Assembly (NCBI RefSeq): GCF_014205685.1
Contig: NZ_JACIIU010000009.1
Span: forward strand, 1-64,000
Source: Paenochrobactrum gallinarii
Lineage (GTDB): Bacteria > Pseudomonadota > Alphaproteobacteria > Rhizobiales > Rhizobiaceae
DNA: 64,000 nucleotides
Direction: 5' to 3'
A program made the position numbers and the translations under genes. Shown here in pieces: positions 7,171 through 15,885 of the stretch; position 1 is the first letter of the stretch; each line of letters opens with the position of its first letter. The notes under the pieces were generated by a model that worked only from the letters and a program-made list of their open reading frames with translations, did not search any database and was not told where the DNA came from.

Positions 7171-8748
7171 ATGGCCGCCGACATTACTGCCGGATCATTG
7201 CCGGTTCCCGATGATCGCATCGATCCTAAAAAAGCTATCGCCTTTATGGCGATGGTTTTCGGGATGTTTATGGCTATCCTTGATATTCAGATTGTCTCGG
7301 CCTCTCTGGCCGAAATTCAGGCTGGCCTTGGCGCCAGTTCTGACGAAATTTCATGGGTTCAGACCTCCTATCTGATCGCGGAAGTCATCATGATCCCGCT
7401 ATCAGGTTTTTTAGGCCGCCTGATGTCCACCCGTGTGCTTTTCACATTATCTGCTGCGGGCTTCACGCTTGCCAGTATTCTATGTGCGACCGCCACCAAT
7501 ATTGAGCAGATGATTGTCTATCGCGCGCTGCAAGGTTTTATCGGCGGAGGTATGATTCCAAGCGTATTTGCGGCAGCTTATACTATTTTTCCCCCGTCCA
7601 AACGCTCAATCGTCTCGCCGATGATCGGCCTTGTCGCCACCATGGCACCAACGATCGGGCCTACTATCGGCGGTTATCTCAGCCATACATTCTCGTGGCA
7701 CTGGCTGTTTCTGGTCAATGTAATTCCCGGCATTATCGTGGCCGTCGCCGCATGGAAACTGATTGATTTCGATAAAGGCGACAAATCCCTTTTGTCAAAA
7801 TTTGACTGGTGGGGTTTGGCCGGTATGGCCGCTTTTCTGGGTTCGCTTGAATATGTCCTGGAAGAAGGCCCGCGCAATGACTGGCTGGATGACCAGACCA
7901 TTTTTGTCATGTCCATCGTGCTGACGGCCGGAGCTGTAATTTTCTTCTATCGTGCATTCACGGCACAAGAACCCATAGTTGACCTGCGTGCCTTTAAAAA
8001 TGTCAATTTTGCTTTTGGTTCGCTGTTTTCCTTTGTTATGGGGGTCGGGCTTTATGGCCTGACCTATCTTTATCCGCTCTATCTCGGACGAGTGCGCGGC
8101 TATGATTCTCTCATGATTGGTGAAGCGCTATTTGTCTCCGGCCTTGCCATGTTTATGACCGCGCCATTGGCAGGTTTTCTCTCCAATAAAATGGATCCGC
8201 GTCACATGATGATGGTCGGCTTCATCGGTTTTGGTGCCGGAACATGGCTGGTCACCGGCCTGACAGCCGAATGGGATTTCTACGAATTATTACTGCCGCA
8301 AATCTTGCGCGGCTGTTCATTGATGATTTGCATGGTACCGATCAACAATCTGGCGATGGGTACGCTGCCGCCTTCACGCCTCAAAAATGCGGCAGGCTTG
8401 TTTAACCTGACACGAAATTTAGGGGGTGCTGTTGGCCTGGCGGTTATCAATACGATTCTCACCGATCGGAATGCCATGCATTATCAACGCCTTGCTGAGC
8501 ATATTCGCTGGGGTAACCGCGAAGCCGAAGATATGCTGAGCAATTTGACCGCAAAATTTAATGCAGCCGGTCTTGATGGCGCAACAATTGCGCTCTCAAA
8601 GCTCAGCGGCATGGTGCATCAACAGGCTACACTTTTGTCCTTCATCGATGTTTTCCACATCTTAACGGTGCTGTTCAGCGGTCTGGCTGTACTTTGTTTA
8701 CTGGCCAAAAAGCCTGATAAAGCAGCCGGTGGTGGCGGAGGCCATTAA
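7171..8748 (+). CDS. EmrB/QacA-type DHA2 MFS multidrug transporter
   Basis: Inner-membrane drug:H+ antiporter, 525 aa, with about 14 hydrophobic segments as in the DHA2 family. Motif A-like loop GFLGRLMSTRVLF (after TM2), a motif C-like stretch (GLVATMAPTIGPTIGGYLS, TM5) and the early-TM1 acidic residue in AILDIQIV are visible. It works with the upstream EmrA-like adaptor. Regulation by the divergent TetR is inferred from the operators. The C-terminus ends in a Gly-rich GGGGGH. Substrate cannot be read from sequence. Confidence 0.9.
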   Translation: MAADITAGSLPVPDDRIDPKKAIAFMAMVFGMFMAILDIQIVSASLAEIQAGLGASSDEISWVQTSYLIAEVIMIPLSGFLGRLMSTRVLFTLSAAGFTLASILCATATNIEQMIVYRALQGFIGGGMIPSVFAAAYTIFPPSKRSIVSPMIGLVATMAPTIGPTIGGYLSHTFSWHWLFLVNVIPGIIVAVAAWKLIDFDKGDKSLLSKFDWWGLAGMAAFLGSLEYVLEEGPRNDWLDDQTIFVMSIVLTAGAVIFFYRAFTAQEPIVDLRAFKNVNFAFGSLFSFVMGVGLYGLTYLYPLYLGRVRGYDSLMIGEALFVSGLAMFMTAPLAGFLSNKMDPRHMMMVGFIGFGAGTWLVTGLTAEWDFYELLLPQILRGCSLMICMVPINNLAMGTLPPSRLKNAAGLFNLTRNLGGAVGLAVINTILTDRNAMHYQRLAEHIRWGNREAEDMLSNLTAKFNAAGLDGATIALSKLSGMVHQQATLLSFIDVFHILTVLFSGLAVLCLLAKKPDKAAGGGGGH

Positions 8749-8764
8749 AAAAACGGCACAAAAT

Positions 8765-8795
8765 CAAAACAGCCGGCACCCCACCGGCCGTTTTG
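8765..8795 (+). terminator. Terminator after the emrAB-type operon
   Basis: Strong hairpin CAAAACaGCCGG / CCGGCcGTTTTG with a CACCCCA loop, 16 nt after the transporter stop codon. The T-run lies inside the 3-prime arm. Confidence 0.6.
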
Positions 8796-8899
8796 ACGAC
8801 TAAAGCCTGATTGCTAAGCATGAAAAAACATGGTTCACTTTACGGCAGCCTTGGGTTTAACCGGTGCCCTTCATGCAACCGCAATGCATTTACGAAAAA

Positions 8900-8917
8900 T
8901 GTCATGCAGGTGTCATG
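8900..8917 (+). promoter_or_regulatory. PHO-box-like direct repeat before the ABC importer
   Basis: TGTCATG-CAGG-TGTCATG: two 7-bp repeats separated by 4 bp (11-bp period), the layout of PhoB binding sites (CTGTCAT-N4-CTGTCAT). It lies 81 bp upstream of the binding-protein gene in an otherwise gene-free 250-bp gap. It suggests induction under phosphate limitation; a functional site needs testing. Confidence 0.6.
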
Positions 8918-8997
8918 CAGTGTGATTATCGGATTCAATATGAGCATTGGAATCATACCAGTGCCATAAAACTCAAGCCTGAACAGGGAGTTTAACT

Positions 8998-10101
8998 ATG
9001 TTGTCTCATGCAGCGCGTTTATTGTCATTATCGACTGCAATTGCGGTTGCAGGTGTGTCCGTTGCGGCCGCCGCACCTTCTGAAGAACTGATCGCAGCGG
9101 CAAAAGCCGAAGGCGAGCTTACTACAATCGCTCTGCCACACGACTGGTGCGGCTATGGCGAAATCATTCAGAGTTTCAAAGATAAATACGGCATTAAAGT
9201 CAACGAACTGAACCCTGATGCGGGCTCGGGCGATGAAATTGAAGCTATCAAAGCCAATAAAGACAACAAAGGCCCGCAGGCTCCTGACGTGATCGACGTC
9301 GGTTTCACCTTCGGCACCACCGCTAAAGCGGACGGTTTGTTGCAGCCTTATAAAGTGTCCACATGGGATTCGATCCCTGATGATGCCAAGGACGCAGAAG
9401 GCTACTGGTATGGCGACTATTACGGCGTGCTGGCTTTTGAAGTTAACAAAGACATCATCAAAGATGCGCCACAAGACTGGGCAGACCTGTTGAAGCCTGA
9501 ATTTGCCAATGCGGTTGCGCATTCCGGCGATCCACGCGCCTCAACACAAGCGATCTTGAGCGTTTACGCAGCAGGCCTCTCGCTTGGTGGCGCAGCCGGT
9601 GAAGAAGCAGCTCAAAAGGGTCTGGAATTCTTCCGTGACGTTAACAAAGCCGGCAACTTCGTTCCTGTTATCGGTAAAGCCGCTTCGCTGGCACAAGGCT
9701 CAACCCCGATTGTTATCCGTTGGGATTACAATGCGCTGGCCGACCGTGACACTTTGAACGGCAATCCGGAAGTTGAAGTTATCATTCCAAAAAGCGGCGT
9801 TGTTGCAGGCGTTTACGTGCAGGGCATCAGTGCCTATGCACCGCATCCTAATGCAGCCAAACTCTGGATGGAACATCTTTATTCCGATGAAGGTCAGGTC
9901 GGTTACCTGAAAGGCTACTGCCACCCGATTCGCTTTAACGCGCTGGCAAAAGAAGGCAAGATTCCACAGGATCTGCTCGACAAACTGCCACCGGCAGAAG
10001 CTTACGAGAAAGCTGTCTTCCCTTCACTGGAAGAGCTGGAAAAATCACAGGCTGCTATCACTAAAAACTGGGATAGCGTTGTCGGTGCCAATGTACAATA
10101 A
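8998..10101 (+). CDS. ABC transporter substrate-binding protein (AfuA/PhnS-like)
   Basis: Periplasmic solute-binding protein, 367 aa, of the ABC family that includes Fe3+, putrescine and 2-aminoethylphosphonate binders. The signal peptide ends near residue 26 (VSVAAAAP). Mature features include a PDVIDVG loop and YWYGDYYGVLAFEVNK in the hinge region. The order SBP-permease-permease-ATPase is complete and tightly packed. A PHO-box-like repeat upstream points to a phosphorus compound such as a phosphonate; from the protein alone an iron or polyamine ligand cannot be excluded. GGGAG lies just before ATG 8998. Confidence 0.82.
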   Translation: MLSHAARLLSLSTAIAVAGVSVAAAAPSEELIAAAKAEGELTTIALPHDWCGYGEIIQSFKDKYGIKVNELNPDAGSGDEIEAIKANKDNKGPQAPDVIDVGFTFGTTAKADGLLQPYKVSTWDSIPDDAKDAEGYWYGDYYGVLAFEVNKDIIKDAPQDWADLLKPEFANAVAHSGDPRASTQAILSVYAAGLSLGGAAGEEAAQKGLEFFRDVNKAGNFVPVIGKAASLAQGSTPIVIRWDYNALADRDTLNGNPEVEVIIPKSGVVAGVYVQGISAYAPHPNAAKLWMEHLYSDEGQVGYLKGYCHPIRFNALAKEGKIPQDLLDKLPPAEAYEKAVFPSLEELEKSQAAITKNWDSVVGANVQ

Positions 10102-10119
10102 TATTTGCTAATCCTCATG

Positions 10120-10149
10120 TCCTGCGGCTTGTCTTTGCAAGCCGCAGGA
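10120..10149 (+). other. Intra-operon stem-loop after the binding-protein gene
   Basis: Perfect 12-bp stem TCCTGCGGCTTG / CAAGCCGCAGGA with a TCTTTG loop between the binding protein and first permease, followed by TTTCTCTT. Such hairpins usually protect the upstream mRNA or part-terminate it, giving more binding protein than permease. Confidence 0.6.
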
Positions 10150-10168
10150 TTTCTCTTAAAAGAACAGC

Positions 10169-11074
10169 ATGAACGCAATCAGCAACGATTATCTCGACGG
10201 CGAGCCAGCTACCTTACCAAAACGCAAACGAAAACTTTCCTTTGCTTGGGTGGGAGTCACGCCTTTTTTCCTTTTTGCCATTTTATTTCTGCTCTGGCCG
10301 ACCATGTTTCTGGTTGTCGGCGCTTTTCAGGACGGGCAAGGCAATTTCACCTTACAGAATATTATTGATCTGTTTCAGGCCAATATTTTAAGCGCCTATT
10401 GGGTGTCGATCAAAATCAGCTTTGCCTCCGCATTGGGTGGCGCGGTGATCGGCTTCTTTCTGGCATGGGCGATTGTGCTTGGTAATTTGCCCAAATGGCT
10501 GCGCCCGACAGTGCTGACCTTCTCAGGTGTTGCCTCCAACTTTGCCGGTGTGCCACTGGCTTTCGCCTTTCTGGCAACCCTTGGCCGCACAGGTTTTGTA
10601 ACGATTCTTCTGCGCGAATGGTTCGGCTTCAATCTTTATGGCACCGGCTTTAATCTTTTAAGCTTCTTCGGCCTCACCCTCACCTATCTGTTTTTCCAAA
10701 TTCCGCTGATGGTGCTGATTCTCACTCCCGCCTTAGACGGTTTGAAAAAAGAATGGCGTGAAGCTGCGTCGATTTTGGGTGCCAACCAGCTGCAATATTG
10801 GCGTATGGTGGCCTTTCCTATCCTTTGGCCAAGCCTGCTCGGCACATCGCTTTTGCTGTTTGCCAATGCTTTTGGTGCCATTGCCACGGCTTATGCCCTG
10901 ACCGGCTCAACACTCAACATCGTACCGATCATGCTTTACGCACAGATTCGCGGCGACGTACTGCATAACCAAAACTTAGGTTACGCGCTGGCGCTCGGCA
11001 TGATTGTTATTACCGGCATTTCCAACCTGCTTTATATTTGGTTGCGTATGCGTGCGGAAAGGTGGCAGCGATGA
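10169..11074 (+). CDS. ABC transporter permease 1 (PotB/PhnU type)
   Basis: Inner-membrane permease, 301 aa, with six predicted spans and a cytoplasmic N-terminus (MNAISNDYLDGEPATL). The EAA loop is visible as EWREAASILGANQLQYWRMV, about residues 192-211, which contacts the ATPase. It overlaps the next permease by 4 bp (ATGA), so translation is probably coupled. It is part of the same importer as the binding protein at 8998. Confidence 0.87.
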   Translation: MNAISNDYLDGEPATLPKRKRKLSFAWVGVTPFFLFAILFLLWPTMFLVVGAFQDGQGNFTLQNIIDLFQANILSAYWVSIKISFASALGGAVIGFFLAWAIVLGNLPKWLRPTVLTFSGVASNFAGVPLAFAFLATLGRTGFVTILLREWFGFNLYGTGFNLLSFFGLTLTYLFFQIPLMVLILTPALDGLKKEWREAASILGANQLQYWRMVAFPILWPSLLGTSLLLFANAFGAIATAYALTGSTLNIVPIMLYAQIRGDVLHNQNLGYALALGMIVITGISNLLYIWLRMRAERWQR

Positions 11075-11877
11075 AAAAGACCCGCTATTTCACCCCGCAA
11101 CGCATTGGTGCATGGATCGCTTTTCTGGTCGGCGCGATTTATTTTCTGGTGCCGCTGATCGGTACATTTGAATTTTCGCTTCGTATGCGTCGCGGTGAAT
11201 ATTCTTTTGATGCTTACCGCGTTGTTTTCACCGATCCGAATTTTCAGTCAACCTTCGGCTATTCGATACTCTTAGCCATCATGACGATTATCTTCGGCAT
11301 TCTGCTGGTGGTGCCAACCGCCTATTGGGTGCGTTTGCGTTTGCCAAAATTGCGGCCAGTAATCGAATTCATCACGCTGATGCCATTGGTCATTCCGGCC
11401 ATCGTCATCGTTTTCGGCTATTTGCGCATTTATAACTCATCATCATGGTTGCCATTTACCGCCTCGACACAGGCAACTGACCTGTTGTTGATGTTCGGTT
11501 ATGTCACCTTGTCGTTGCCTTATATGTACCGCGCCATTGATACGGCCATGCGCACGATTGATGTTCGCACGCTAACGGAAGCCGCTGAAAGCATGGGCGC
11601 AAAGCTGCCGACAATCATGTTACGGATTATTTTCCCGAATGTGCTTTCCGGCGTGATGAGCGGTGCTTTTATTACATTTGCGATTGTGATCGGCGAATTT
11701 ACCCTTGCCTCCCTTCTCAACCGTCCGGCTTTCGGGCCTTATCTGCAACTTGTCGGTGCCAACCGCGCCTATGAACCATCAGCACTCGCCATTATTGCAT
11801 TTGGCATAACATGGGCAAGTATGGCATTGATCCAGCTTGTCTCACGCCTCAACAAATTCAAAACCACGGGCGGGTAA
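11071..11877 (+). CDS. ABC transporter permease 2 (PotC/PhnV type)
   Basis: Second permease, 268 aa with about six spans. ATG 11071 overlaps the stop of permease 1 (ATGA); an upstream in-frame start at 11038 lies inside that gene and is rejected. The EAA-type loop EAAESMGAKLPTIMLRIIF, near residues 170-188, is present. It pairs with permease 1 and the ATPase at 11886. Confidence 0.87.
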   Translation: MKKTRYFTPQRIGAWIAFLVGAIYFLVPLIGTFEFSLRMRRGEYSFDAYRVVFTDPNFQSTFGYSILLAIMTIIFGILLVVPTAYWVRLRLPKLRPVIEFITLMPLVIPAIVIVFGYLRIYNSSSWLPFTASTQATDLLLMFGYVTLSLPYMYRAIDTAMRTIDVRTLTEAAESMGAKLPTIMLRIIFPNVLSGVMSGAFITFAIVIGEFTLASLLNRPAFGPYLQLVGANRAYEPSALAIIAFGITWASMALIQLVSRLNKFKTTGG

Positions 11878-11885
11878 TTCATCTC

Positions 11886-12947
11886 ATGGCCTTTTTAAAT
11901 TTAAAAAACTTACAAAAAAGCTTTGGCACCAATACGGTGGTGCATGATTTCAATCTCGCCGTTGAAAAAGGCGAATTTGTCTCTTTCTTAGGCCCTTCGG
12001 GCTGCGGGAAAACCACCGTTTTGCGTATGATTGCCGGTTTTGAAACACCTGACCGCGGCATGATCGAAATTGACGGTAAGGATGTGGTTGATCTCAAACC
12101 CAACCAACGCAATATCGGCATGGTGTTTCAGGCTTATGCGCTGTTTCCCAATATGACAGTTGCGCAAAACGTGGCTTTTGGCCTGCGTATTGCCGGTAAA
12201 TCCAAGCAGGAGCGCGATGCAACGGTTAAAGAAATGCTGAGCCTGATCCGGCTTGAGCATCTGGCCGACCGCTATCCCTATCAAATGTCGGGTGGTCAGC
12301 AGCAGCGTGTGGCACTCGCGCGAGCTTTGGCAACCAAGCCACAAGTGCTGTTGCTTGATGAACCGCTTTCTGCGCTTGATGCAAAAATCCGCGTTTCTTT
12401 ACGCGAAGAGATTCGCGCCATTCAGCAAAAACTCGGCATTACCACGATCTTCGTCACCCACGACCAGGAAGAAGCCTTGTCGATTTCTGACCGAATCGTC
12501 GTGATGCATGAAGGTAAGGCCGATCAGGTTGGCACTCCGTTCGAGATCTATAATCAGCCATCCACGCGCTTTGTTGCATCCTTTGTCGGAACGCTCAATA
12601 TGCTGGAAGGTCATGTGGAAAATCTCTCCGCCAACCAGATCAATCTGGATGGCAATCTGATTAAATTGCCGCAGCCAATCACCGGTGTAGCCGATAAAGC
12701 GCCGGTCACTTTGGCATTGCGACCGGAAGCCATTCGGCTCAACAATCAGAAGCCGCTGGATGTTTCAGTGCCTGCCACGATTGAAGATGTGCATTTCTTG
12801 GGCTCAGTGATCAGAACACGGGTGAAGCTCGGACAGAATCAATTATCGCTGGATAGTTTCAATGATCCGGCGGTGGCACCGCCAAAACGTGGCGACGAGG
12901 TGAAAGTCTCCTTTGCCGCCCACGACCTGCTGATCTTACAAGATTAG
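11886..12947 (+). CDS. ABC transporter ATPase (PotA/FbpC/PhnT type)
   Basis: ATPase subunit, 353 aa. Start ATG 11886 gives MAFLNLKNLQKSFG; a longer frame from 11811 overlaps the permease. Walker A GPSGCGKTT is near residue 37, the signature MSGGQQQR near 136-143, Walker B VLLLDEPLSALDAK near 156-169 and the switch His in VTHDQEE. The last ~100 residues form a TOBE-type regulatory domain (about 245-353), as in CUT1/FbpC/PotA ATPases. It completes the importer and is followed by a palindromic repeat and a terminator. Confidence 0.9.
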   Translation: MAFLNLKNLQKSFGTNTVVHDFNLAVEKGEFVSFLGPSGCGKTTVLRMIAGFETPDRGMIEIDGKDVVDLKPNQRNIGMVFQAYALFPNMTVAQNVAFGLRIAGKSKQERDATVKEMLSLIRLEHLADRYPYQMSGGQQQRVALARALATKPQVLLLDEPLSALDAKIRVSLREEIRAIQQKLGITTIFVTHDQEEALSISDRIVVMHEGKADQVGTPFEIYNQPSTRFVASFVGTLNMLEGHVENLSANQINLDGNLIKLPQPITGVADKAPVTLALRPEAIRLNNQKPLDVSVPATIEDVHFLGSVIRTRVKLGQNQLSLDSFNDPAVAPPKRGDEVKVSFAAHDLLILQD

Positions 12948-12997
12948 AGCGCCGAGAGCCAGACCTGGCACAATAAGGTCGCTCTGACACTTTAAAA

Positions 12998-13050
12998 TTA
13001 GAGCATAATTTTACCTTAAATTGATCCAAGATTAAGGAATTATGCTCTAA
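12998..13050. repeat. Intergenic palindromic repeat (Rhizobiales-type element)
   Basis: 53-bp imperfect palindrome. Outer arms TTAGAGCATAATT (12998-13010) and AATTATGCTCTAA (13038-13050) match perfectly, and inner CCTTAA / TTAAGG also pair. The GAGCAT...ATGCTC ends resemble the dispersed intergenic palindromes common in Brucella and rhizobia. I found no second complete copy in this window. Confidence 0.6.
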
Positions 13051-13052
13051 TA

Positions 13053-13083
13053 AAAAAGCCGCTGACACAATCAGCGGCTTTTT
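13053..13083. terminator. Bidirectional terminator (ABC operon / gnd)
   Basis: AAAAGCCGCTGA / TCAGCGGCTTTT with a CACAA loop between the convergent ATPase gene (+) and gnd (-), with A and T runs on the two sides. Confidence 0.8.
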
Positions 13084-13109
13084 CAATTTCAATTTCAGTT
13101 CAGTTTATA

Positions 13110-14522
13110 TCACGCGCCCCAAGGACCGTGGAAATCGCCCTGTTTATCAAGGCGTTCAAAACCATGCGCGCCAAAGAAATCACGCTGCGCCTGAATAAGA
13201 TTGGCTGTGCCGCGTGACTGTTTGAAACTATCAAAATAGCTCAAAGCAGCGCTCAATGCCGGCATAGGCAATTCGCTCAAAGCTGCTTTTGCGACCACCT
13301 GACGAAGAGCACCCGATGACGCTTTCATTTTCTCAACAAAAGCCGGTGTCAGCAGCAGATTATCGGCCTCACCTTCATCAAACGCTTTGGCAATATCATC
13401 AAGAAACTGCGAGCGAATAATGCAACCGGCACGCCAGATGCGGGCAACCGTTGCCAATGGAATATTCCAGCCATGCTCTTTAGACGCGGCCTGCATCACC
13501 ACAAAACCCTGCGCATAAGCAGCAATTTTTCCGGCCAGCAATGCTTGTTCCAACTGATTAATGAACGCGGCCTGATCTTCCAGCTCTACCGTGTGATCGG
13601 CAGTGCCATAGGTCTTTTCAGCCAAGGCACGTTCTGCTCGCATCGAGGAAACGGCACGCGCACCAACGGCTGCTTCAATGGCAGATGCCGGAACACCCAT
13701 CATCTGCGCTTCAATGGCAGCCCAGCGTCCGGTGCCCTTTTGGCCAGCCGCATCAAGAATGATGTCGACCATCGCCTGTCCGGATTCAGGATCCTGTGTG
13801 CGCAGCACTTCAGCCGTGATTTCAATCAGATAAGAATTGAGTGCGCCTTCGTTCCATTTGGCAAAAATATCACCAATCGCAGGTGCAGAAAGGCCGAGAC
13901 CATCACGCAGCACGCCATAAATTTCGGCAATCATCTGCATATCGGCATATTCAATACCGTTATGAATGGTTTTAACAAAGTGACCAGCACCATCCGGCCC
14001 CATCAGGGCAACACATGCTTCACCTTCATATTGTGCAGCGACAGCATTCAAAACCGGTGCAATACGTTCATATGCAGCTTCGGTGCCGCCCACCATCATG
14101 GACGCACCATGGCGCGCACCTTCCGCACCACCGGAAATGCCCATACCAACAAAAGTCGGGTCATTGGGGCCAAGCGCTTTTAGACGGCGAACCGTATCGC
14201 GATAATCGGAATTGCCGGAATCAATAATGATATCCTGCTTATCGAGCAGAAGACGCAAACGGGCGGTTTCATCATCAACCGGCTGACCTGCTTTGATCAG
14301 GAAGATGAACGGGCGCGGTTGACGGGTGTTTTCCACCAGCGCTTCAAAACTTTCACAAGGAATGATTTTATCGCTCAGCGCACCGGCATTTTTGTAAAAC
14401 TGCCGCACGACGGCCGGATCACGATCATAAACCGCAACGCGGAAACCTTTTTCAGCAATGTTCAGTGCGAGGTTAGAACCCATCACGCCAAGCCCAACCA
14501 TGCCAATATCGGCTTTTTCCAT
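13110..14522 (-). CDS. gnd: 6-phosphogluconate dehydrogenase, decarboxylating
   Basis: Converts 6-phosphogluconate to ribulose 5-phosphate and CO2 with NADP+ in the oxidative pentose phosphate pathway; 470 aa, the usual length of the long form. The Rossmann motif GLGVMGSN is at the N-terminus. The GISGGAEGARHG substrate loop and catalytic Lys region HFVKTIHNGIEY are intact, and the all-helical C-terminal half is complete. Start ATG 14522 (MEKADIGMVG) has GAAGGA 7 nt upstream; the longer frame from 14540 has no comparable site. Monocistronic, with terminators on both sides. Confidence 0.95.
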   Translation of the reverse strand: MEKADIGMVGLGVMGSNLALNIAEKGFRVAVYDRDPAVVRQFYKNAGALSDKIIPCESFEALVENTRQPRPFIFLIKAGQPVDDETARLRLLLDKQDIIIDSGNSDYRDTVRRLKALGPNDPTFVGMGISGGAEGARHGASMMVGGTEAAYERIAPVLNAVAAQYEGEACVALMGPDGAGHFVKTIHNGIEYADMQMIAEIYGVLRDGLGLSAPAIGDIFAKWNEGALNSYLIEITAEVLRTQDPESGQAMVDIILDAAGQKGTGRWAAIEAQMMGVPASAIEAAVGARAVSSMRAERALAEKTYGTADHTVELEDQAAFINQLEQALLAGKIAAYAQGFVVMQAASKEHGWNIPLATVARIWRAGCIIRSQFLDDIAKAFDEGEADNLLLTPAFVEKMKASSGALRQVVAKAALSELPMPALSAALSYFDSFKQSRGTANLIQAQRDFFGAHGFERLDKQGDFHGPWGA

Positions 14523-14705
14523 GATATGTCCTTCTGTCAAACGTCAATTTACCTGGCGATATAGCCTAAACATGATCGCAGGCCAATGGTCTTATAAGCA
14601 TCAGCGAAATTACAAAGCTTACTTCCGCCGTCCTGATGAATTCTTCAGACCTATATATGACCGGCAGACAATTTGTTCAATTTACAAATAGAAAAAGCAC
14701 CCAAG

Positions 14706-14741
14706 AAAAAAGCCGCCTGATTGTGTCAGGCGGCTTGTTTT
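14706..14741 (-). terminator. Terminator of the ornithine decarboxylase gene
   Basis: AAGCCGCCTGA / TCAGGCGGCTT hairpin (14710-14720 with 14726-14736) immediately after the decarboxylase stop, with a T-run on the minus strand. Confidence 0.8.
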
Positions 14742-15875
14742 TTAAATCACGTAAGAGCGGAGTGGCTCGAAACCGTTGAAAGCAACGGCTGAATAAGTGG
14801 TGGTGTAAGCACCGGTGCCTTCGATGAGAACCTCGTCACCGATCGAAAGTGAAACCGGTAGCGGATAAGGGTTCTTTTCATACATCACATCCGCGCTATC
14901 GCAGGTAGGCCCTGCCAGCACACATGGCTGCATTTCATCACCATCGCGTGGTGTCACGATCTGATAACGGATCGCTTCATCCATGGTTTCAGCCAAACCG
15001 CCGAATTTGCCAATGTCGAGGTAAACCCAACGCACATTGTCATTATCGGCTTTGCGCGAAACCAGCACCACTTCTGCCTTGATCACACCGGCATTACCAA
15101 CCATGCCGCGGCCTGGTTCGATAATGGTTTCCGGCAGACGGTTACCGAAATATTTGCTCAGAGCATCAAAAATCGCCATGCCATAGGCCTGTGCGGTTGG
15201 CACATCGCTCAAATAACGGGTCGGGAAACCGCCGCCCATATTGACCATGCGAAGGTTGACGCCTTCTTTTACCAATTCGCGGAACACCATGGAAGTGTCG
15301 GCCAAAGCGCGATCCCATGAGCTCAGATCTGTCTGTTGTGAACCGACATGGAAAGACACACCATAAGCATCAAGGCCGAGCTCTTTTGCTGAGCGCAACA
15401 CATCAACAGCCATAGCCGGCACGCAACCAAATTTACGTGACAACGGCCACTCAGCGCCTTCACCATCGGTCAAAACACGGCAGAACACGCGGGAACCTGG
15501 TGCCGCGCGGGCAATTTTTTCAACTTCTTCAACGCAATCGACAGCAAAGAGATCAACGCCATGAGCGAAAGCGCGCGCAATATCGCGCTCTTTCTTGATG
15601 GTATTGCCATAAGAAATACGGTCGGCGGTTGCACCTGCATCCAGCGCCATTTCAATTTCTGCAACCGATGCAGTATCGAAGCATGAGCCAAGGGAAGCCA
15701 GAAGACGCAGAACTTCCGGTGCAGGATTTGCTTTAACTGCGTAAAAAATACGGGATTCCGGCAATGCTTTTTCAAAGCCGAGATAGTTTTCGCGCACAAC
15801 ATCCAGATCCAGCACGAGGCATGGGCCTTCAGGGCGGCGGGTGTCGAGAAAATCAATAATACGCTGTGTAGCCAT
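14742..15875 (-). CDS. Ornithine decarboxylase (alanine-racemase fold, type III PLP)
   Basis: Makes putrescine from ornithine, first step of polyamine synthesis; 377 aa. The PLP lysine is K49 in YAVKAN. Other family motifs are HVGSQ, the Gly loop GGGFP, EPGR (phosphate binding) and the C-terminal catalytic block GPTCDSAD with its Cys. This is the eukaryotic-like fold IV type, not the SpeC/SpeF fold I enzyme. Start ATG 15875 (MATQRIIDFL) has GGGAG 10 nt upstream; an ATG at 15890 in the same frame would use no ribosome site. A long conserved-looking leader precedes it. Lysine may be a secondary substrate. Confidence 0.9.
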   Translation of the reverse strand: MATQRIIDFLDTRRPEGPCLVLDLDVVRENYLGFEKALPESRIFYAVKANPAPEVLRLLASLGSCFDTASVAEIEMALDAGATADRISYGNTIKKERDIARAFAHGVDLFAVDCVEEVEKIARAAPGSRVFCRVLTDGEGAEWPLSRKFGCVPAMAVDVLRSAKELGLDAYGVSFHVGSQQTDLSSWDRALADTSMVFRELVKEGVNLRMVNMGGGFPTRYLSDVPTAQAYGMAIFDALSKYFGNRLPETIIEPGRGMVGNAGVIKAEVVLVSRKADNDNVRWVYLDIGKFGGLAETMDEAIRYQIVTPRDGDEMQPCVLAGPTCDSADVMYEKNPYPLPVSLSIGDEVLIEGTGAYTTTYSAVAFNGFEPLRSYVI

Positions 15876-15885
15876 AGTACAAACT

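Noticed and set aside
8830-8925. 31-codon frame upstream of the ABC binding protein
   Set aside because: It has no ribosome site and overlaps the PHO-box-like repeat; chance frame.
13473-14183. Long plus-strand frame opposite gnd
   Set aside because: Antisense to a fully conserved enzyme, with no motif or ribosome site of its own.
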